Source: Actinoplanes sichuanensis
GTDB taxonomy: Bacteria > Actinomycetota > Actinomycetes > Mycobacteriales > Micromonosporaceae
DNA length: 64,000 bases
Direction: 5' to 3'
Assembly: GCF_033097365.1 (NCBI RefSeq)
Contig: NZ_AP028461.1
Span: forward strand, 1,860,001-1,924,000
Shown: piece by piece, positions 60,635 through 64,000 of the stretch
Numbering within the stretch: the first letter of the stretch is position 1
Layout: each line of letters starts with the position of its first letter
Translations under genes and position numbers: made by a program
Notes under the pieces: generated by a model
What the model saw: the letters and a program-made list of their open reading frames with translations, nothing else
What the model was told of the DNA's origin: nothing
Database searches by the model: none

Positions 60635-61553
60635 TCCGCAGATGGTGGTCGCTGTCCGTCGTCTGATACTGAACGTTCTCCGGGATCCCGGCCCAGAGCA
60701 GCAGCAGTCTCTCGTTGACGATCCGCTCCGCGTCGGTGTCGGCGGGCGGCTGGACCCGCATCTCCTGCAGCAGGTGCAGGCGGTAAACGTCGATCGCCGC
60801 GGTGACCGCGATGCCGTAGACGCCGGCCGCGCCCAGAGCGCTGCGATAGGCGAACCAGGAGAGCGCCGCCGACAGTGCCGGCACCCACCACCAGGCCGGG
60901 TGCTGCGCGAGAAGGACGGCCAGGGCCACGGCGCCGACGGCCCAGGCGATGGTCAGGCGGGATGCGACGTCGAGTTGATCCCGATGCCTGTCGACAGAGC
61001 CGCGGACCTGCTCCGGCAGCACGTGGTGGAGCCGCGGCCACCAGGGCACGGCCTCCAGGCCGTAGCCTTTCCCGGCTCGGTCCTCGAAGGCTCGTAACCG
61101 GTTTCCGAGCGCGGTGGGAAGCAACCGGCCGGGCTCCGGGGGATACCGCTCGTCCAGCTGAACAGCCGCGAGATGGCGCAACGCCGGATCCGCGGACCTC
61201 TCGGCAAGGAAGCGCAGCCGGGTGAACCTCCGCATCTGAGACCGGAGCCCGGCCGCATGGATCCGGCCGAGCGCTCCGGTTCTCGGCCAGTACCCCTCCA
61301 GGAACCGGATCGATGCCAATTCCAAGGGCTCGGCCAGCAGGGCGATGACCACCGTCGCGGCGAGCGCCCCAGCGGCTCCGGCCCAGCCGAACTCGCGGGC
61401 GTTGTCGAGCAGCACCTGCCGCTGAGGAGCCTCGCCCGGAGCTCCGGCCAGCACCGCGGTCCCGACCGTGAGCAGCACCGCGGCGACCGGGATGACATTG
61501 ACGACCTTGAACCGGAACGGGAAGTCGACCGAGGCGAGGTCCGCACCGGGCAT
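60627..61553 (-). CDS. Integral membrane protein of unknown function
   Basis: 308 residues from the ATG at 61553, which has GGTGGAGG five bases upstream and overlaps the previous stop (TGACATG); a GTG at 61565 is the alternative. Two hydrophobic segments near the N-terminus, a ~100-residue soluble middle (RRFTRLRFLAERSADPALRHLAAVQLDERYP), then two more helices (IAWAVGAVALAVLLAQ; WWVPALSAALSWFAY). Not recognised; coupled to the small Cys protein upstream. Confidence 0.7.
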   Translation of the reverse strand: MPGADLASVDFPFRFKVVNVIPVAAVLLTVGTAVLAGAPGEAPQRQVLLDNAREFGWAGAAGALAATVVIALLAEPLELASIRFLEGYWPRTGALGRIHAAGLRSQMRRFTRLRFLAERSADPALRHLAAVQLDERYPPEPGRLLPTALGNRLRAFEDRAGKGYGLEAVPWWPRLHHVLPEQVRGSVDRHRDQLDVASRLTIAWAVGAVALAVLLAQHPAWWWVPALSAALSWFAYRSALGAAGVYGIAVTAAIDVYRLHLLQEMRVQPPADTDAERIVNERLLLLWAGIPENVQYQTTDSDHHLRIT

Positions 61554-61554
61554 G

Positions 61555-61881
61555 TCAGCCTCCACCGTGTTGGGCGCAGCGCAAGCGGGACAGGGTGTTC
61601 TCTTCGCGGGCGTACCGGAAGGACGGCAGGCGCTTGCCGCACGTCTGACAATCCGGAGTTATCTCCATGCCACTGGTGGCGAACTTCCGCAATCCGCGCG
61701 GATGCCGACGGCAGGACCGGGTGTCTGTCCTGCTGTTGAGGAACTCGGCCCAGCCGCAACCCGATCCGGTGCACACCGCCAGAAGACCCGGGCCGATTCC
61801 GGGCAGGGCGCCGGTGGCCAGGATGACCAGGCCGAAGGCGGCCGCCATCGTCAGGCGGGACCAACTCGACCTGCCGCGCAC
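61555..61881 (-). CDS. Small membrane protein with zinc-ribbon-like tail
   Basis: 108 residues. One N-terminal helix (MAAAFGLVILATGALPGIGPGLLAV), then a Cys-rich C-terminus with DCQTCGKRL and LRCAQH, a CxxC...CxxH set able to bind zinc. Stop overlaps the start of the next gene, so the pair is translated together. No family recognised. Confidence 0.55.
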   Translation of the reverse strand: MRGRSSWSRLTMAAAFGLVILATGALPGIGPGLLAVCTGSGCGWAEFLNSRTDTRSCRRHPRGLRKFATSGMEITPDCQTCGKRLPSFRYAREENTLSRLRCAQHGGG

Positions 61882-62080
61882 GCCGTCTCCCCGAGGCTGA
61901 GGGTGATCCGGACGCTACTTGCCGGTGCAGCCGGACGGCATCGATCGATCGACCAGAATGTCAGAGGGCCGGAGTCAGCGCCTTCGATGGTAATCCGGTC
62001 GAGCCGGGCCGAAGGTACTTTCCCGGAGACCGCGGACACGGCCCTGTCGCAGAGGATCATCGCTGCTCTAGGCTGCGTCG

Positions 62081-62767
62081 ATGTCTGCTCGTGCCGCCCG
62101 GCTGTCGGCGGTTCCGTTCGTGTTGCTCGCGTTCGTGCTGCGTTTCGTCGAGAGTCTCTGGCTGCAACCACTAACCTGGCGCTTCGAGTCGGACGCGGCG
62201 GGGTTCCTCGCCGCGATCCTGATGTGGACCACCACTCTCGGCGTGCCGCTCGGCATTTTTCTGCTGGTCACCCGGAAGGCCCGCAAACGGCCGGTGGCCT
62301 GGGACATCGGCGCCACGGGCCGCCGTTTCACGGCGGAGCCGGCGGTGGCGGGTACGGGTGTGCGGGCGGTGTTCATCGGGTGGCTCGCCGGAGGCCTCGT
62401 CCCGACCGAGCGGGTGCCAGGCGAGGAGCGCAAGCGGATCGCGGAACTCGGTTCGTTCACCACCGTCATGACCGTGCTGGCGGTGGTGTTCCTGCTGGTG
62501 GCGATCTGGCTGGTGGTGGGCCGGTGGCCCTGGCTGGCGCTCGACCGTGAGGCCGTGACGTTCCGACGGGTGTTCCGGACGACCCGGACCCCTTGGGATG
62601 ATCTCCCGGCCGACCTGGTGGACCTGAAGATCCCCGGCCCGGGCCTGCACATCGACCCGAGGTTCCTGGGCTTCTCGATACACACCTACCAGCACGAACC
62701 GGCCCGGCGTGAGGAGATCGGCACCGAAGCCGAGGCGACCCGCCTGGCCCTCGCCCACCAGCCGTAG
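62081..62767 (+). CDS. Membrane protein with three to four helices
   Basis: 228 residues. Hydrophobic segments: AVPFVLLAFVLRFVESLWL, FLAAILMWTTTLGVPLGIFLLVT, and TTVMTVLAVVFLLVAIWLVV, followed by a PH-like soluble end (LALDREAVTFRRVFRTTRTPWDDL). The latter resembles PH6/YokE-like domains on actinobacterial membrane proteins. Function unknown. Confidence 0.72.
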   Translation: MSARAARLSAVPFVLLAFVLRFVESLWLQPLTWRFESDAAGFLAAILMWTTTLGVPLGIFLLVTRKARKRPVAWDIGATGRRFTAEPAVAGTGVRAVFIGWLAGGLVPTERVPGEERKRIAELGSFTTVMTVLAVVFLLVAIWLVVGRWPWLALDREAVTFRRVFRTTRTPWDDLPADLVDLKIPGPGLHIDPRFLGFSIHTYQHEPARREEIGTEAEATRLALAHQP

Positions 62768-62821
62768 CGCAGGAGGTCGGCGGCGGCGGGCCGGGGAGCG
62801 TGGTCCTTCTAACGTGAGATC

Positions 62822-63388
62822 GTGAGCGAGAAGCTGCCCCAGGCCTATCAGCCGCCGCCGAGCGCCCCGGCCGACGCGTCCGAGCCGTCCCTCGTCCCGC
62901 CCGACGATCCCACACCCGTCCCCGACGATCCGGCGCCCGTCGCACCGCGTCGCCGGAGCCGGACCGGTCTGCTCGTGGCGTTCGGGCTGGTCCTGCTGGC
63001 CGGGGCCGTGGTCTGGGCGATCGCCCGACCCGCACCGGAGCGGGCCCCCAGGTCGACGTCGGCCCCCGCGGCCGCCGCGCCCGCGGCCGCGACCACCCCG
63101 GTGCAGAGGCTCGACGCCCTGCCCGGCAGCGCCGAACGGACCCGCCGCTGGCGGTTCACCGAGGGCGCCCCGACGTCGATCTACTTCGCGAACGACACCG
63201 ATCAGAAGGTCACCGTCCACCGGCTCGCCGGCGACGAGGAGCGGATCCGGTACGCCGAGATCGAACCGGGACACGGCTACCACCAGGACACGTACGCCGG
63301 TCACATCTGGGTGATCGCCGGACCCGGCGGGGAGGCCGTGGCCGTCTTCCAGGCGGAGGAGACGCCCGGGCTGGCCGAGATCGAATAG
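62822..63388 (+). CDS. Membrane-anchored protein with VHL-beta-like domain
   Basis: 188 residues, GTG start. Pro-rich cytoplasmic N-terminus (1-42), one helix (TGLLVAFGLVLLAGAVVWAIA), an Ala/Thr linker, and a ~80-residue C-terminal domain: APTSIYFANDTDQKVTVHRL then EIEPGHGYHQDTYAGHIWVI. The blocks (F-x-N-x-T, V-x-V-x-x-L, L-x-P-G-x-x-y-x-q-x-T-y-x-g-H-x-W) match the beta domain of the von Hippel-Lindau protein. In bacteria this fold is of unknown role; here it faces outside the cell. Its 3' end overlaps the convergent GH42 gene by 88 nt. Confidence 0.72.
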   Translation: MSEKLPQAYQPPPSAPADASEPSLVPPDDPTPVPDDPAPVAPRRRSRTGLLVAFGLVLLAGAVVWAIARPAPERAPRSTSAPAAAAPAAATTPVQRLDALPGSAERTRRWRFTEGAPTSIYFANDTDQKVTVHRLAGDEERIRYAEIEPGHGYHQDTYAGHIWVIAGPGGEAVAVFQAEETPGLAEIE

Positions 63389-64000
63389 ATCGCGACCCCG
63401 TTGGGGCCGAGGGTGCGGACCGGATGGCCGGACAGCAGGTCGACGCCGGCGCAGGCCGGTGGGAGCTCGACGGGTGCCGCGCCGTGGTTGAGGACGAACA
63501 GGAGACGGTCGCCGTCCGGGGTGACGCGGACGGCGGTCTCCACGTCCGGCAGGTCGGCGCACGGGCCGAGCAGCCCGTGTCGGGACAGCACCTCACGGAT
63601 CACCGCGGAGACTCCGGCGTCGTCGAGCGCGGCCCCCACATACCAGGCATGGCCGGCGCCCCACTCGTTGCGGGTGACGGCCGCCGTACCGGCGTAGAAG
63701 TCCGTCCGGTAGGTCCCGACGACGTCGGCGCCCTCCGGGATGACCAGCTCGAACAGTAACCGGGACTCGAACGTCGAGCCGTTGATCGTCACCGGGTTGA
63801 CGTAGGAGGCTTCGCGGGCGTCCCACTCGTCGACCCGTATCCCGAGAAGTGGGGACAGCGGTTCGGTCCGGAACGCGTTGTCGTCCTCGTCGACCCGTCC
63901 GGACAGGAACGTGGTGAGCACCGTCCCGCCGCGGAAGGCGACCGCGGCGAGCCGATCCGCGAGACCGTTCTTGATCATATGGAGGGCGGGCGCCACCACC
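63301..64000 (-). CDS. GH42 beta-galactosidase, C-terminal part (partial)
   Basis: The frame runs off the right edge, so the catalytic barrel is missing. What remains is the GH42 trimerisation domain (ALHMIKNGLADRLAAVAFRG then GTVLTTFLSGRVDEDD, LSPLLGIRVDEWDARE, GAGHAWYVGAALDD) and the C-terminal beta-sandwich (GDRLLFVLNHGAAPVELPPA, VDLLSGHPVRTLGPNGVAIY). An ~28-residue tail beyond the family's usual end is antisense to the VHL-like gene. Hydrolyses terminal beta-galactosides, for instance pectic galactan fragments. Confidence 0.88.
   Translation of the reverse strand, partial: VVAPALHMIKNGLADRLAAVAFRGGTVLTTFLSGRVDEDDNAFRTEPLSPLLGIRVDEWDAREASYVNPVTINGSTFESRLLFELVIPEGADVVGTYRTDFYAGTAAVTRNEWGAGHAWYVGAALDDAGVSAVIREVLSRHGLLGPCADLPDVETAVRVTPDGDRLLFVLNHGAAPVELPPACAGVDLLSGHPVRTLGPNGVAIYSISASPGVSSAWKTATASPPGPAITQM

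Noticed and set aside
1-64000. Prophage, integrase, transposase, CRISPR, tRNA or rRNA
   Set aside because: None of the defining genes, repeat-spacer arrays or RNA folds was found; the AlpA-like protein alone is not enough to call a mobile element.

Overview
The window is very GC-rich, tightly packed bacterial chromosome DNA with many GTG and a few TTG starts and frequent ATGA/GTGA overlaps. The gene set (SARP-type and MmyB-type regulators, an ABM-haemoglobin fusion, a methyl-accepting chemotaxis protein in an actinobacterial background, P450 plus 3Fe-4S ferredoxin, many secreted plant-polysaccharide enzymes) points to a filamentous, motile-spore actinomycete, most likely Micromonosporaceae/Actinoplanes-like. 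This is inference from gene content, not a database result. No tRNA, rRNA, CRISPR array or insertion sequence was seen.

Region by region. 1-1.8 kb: an extra MurG-type glycosyltransferase followed by a RelA/SpoT-like HD protein that lacks its HD residues and has a repeat-built Pro/Ala tail; it runs off the left edge. 1.9-8.4 kb: a catabolic island. An amidohydrolase and an IclR regulator (minus strand) diverge from an overlapping operon of a class III CoA-transferase, a citryl-CoA-lyase-like protein, the two subunits of a LigAB-type extradiol dioxygenase and a quinone-reductase-like enzyme. 8.4-12.8 kb: an AraC regulator divergent from an NmrA-like protein, then secreted GH43/AbfB and beta-helix proteins. 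12.8-19.7 kb: chemoreceptor, SARP-like regulator, ABM-truncated-haemoglobin fusion, RTX-repeat secreted protein, Clp-N protein overlapping an AlpA-like protein on the other strand. 19.8-31.3 kb: a glycosyltransferase with an apparent 1-nt frameshift, an MFS exporter and ROK repressor sharing an operator pair, a 1337-residue PAS/GAF histidine kinase, P450 and ferredoxin, a lipoprotein, TetR, and a DUF4352-like protein. 31.3-41 kb: a TetR-SDR operon with a strong palindrome, SGNH hydrolase, vanadium-haloperoxidase-like enzyme, small membrane and HEAT-like proteins, a 0.5 kb purine-rich repeat tract, an RhtA-like exporter, a LysR regulator and a secreted GH5-like glycosidase. 41.2-44.2 kb: a small ESX-like gene group in which two genes carry frame disruptions. 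44.2-49.7 kb: isochorismatase, two paralogous MmyB-type XRE regulators, LacI, zinc alcohol dehydrogenase, SDR. 49.8-55.5 kb: GDSL esterase, the methionine operon metX-metY-CoA-binding protein, OsmC protein, flavin monooxygenase. 55.4-64 kb: PL11 rhamnogalacturonan lyase divergent from GH67 alpha-glucuronidase, several membrane proteins, a protein with a VHL-beta-like domain, and the end of a GH42 beta-galactosidase.

Two themes stand out. First, the chromosome invests in pectin/hemicellulose breakdown (GH43, PL11, GH67, GH42, GH5-like, beta-helix), with a LacI/CebR-type palindrome in front of PL11. Second, short tandem duplications lie repeatedly at the 3' ends of unrelated genes, often copying the stop codon itself: 23-nt units after iclR, 19-nt after the haemoglobin fusion, 17-nt after the HEAT-like gene, 30-nt inside the end of the XRE gene, and a 42-nt unit beyond the exporter. 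The catabolic island is the best candidate for an undescribed pathway: ring cleavage by LigAB would feed a product that is CoA-activated and split by the citryl-CoA-lyase-like protein instead of the usual free-acid aldolase.
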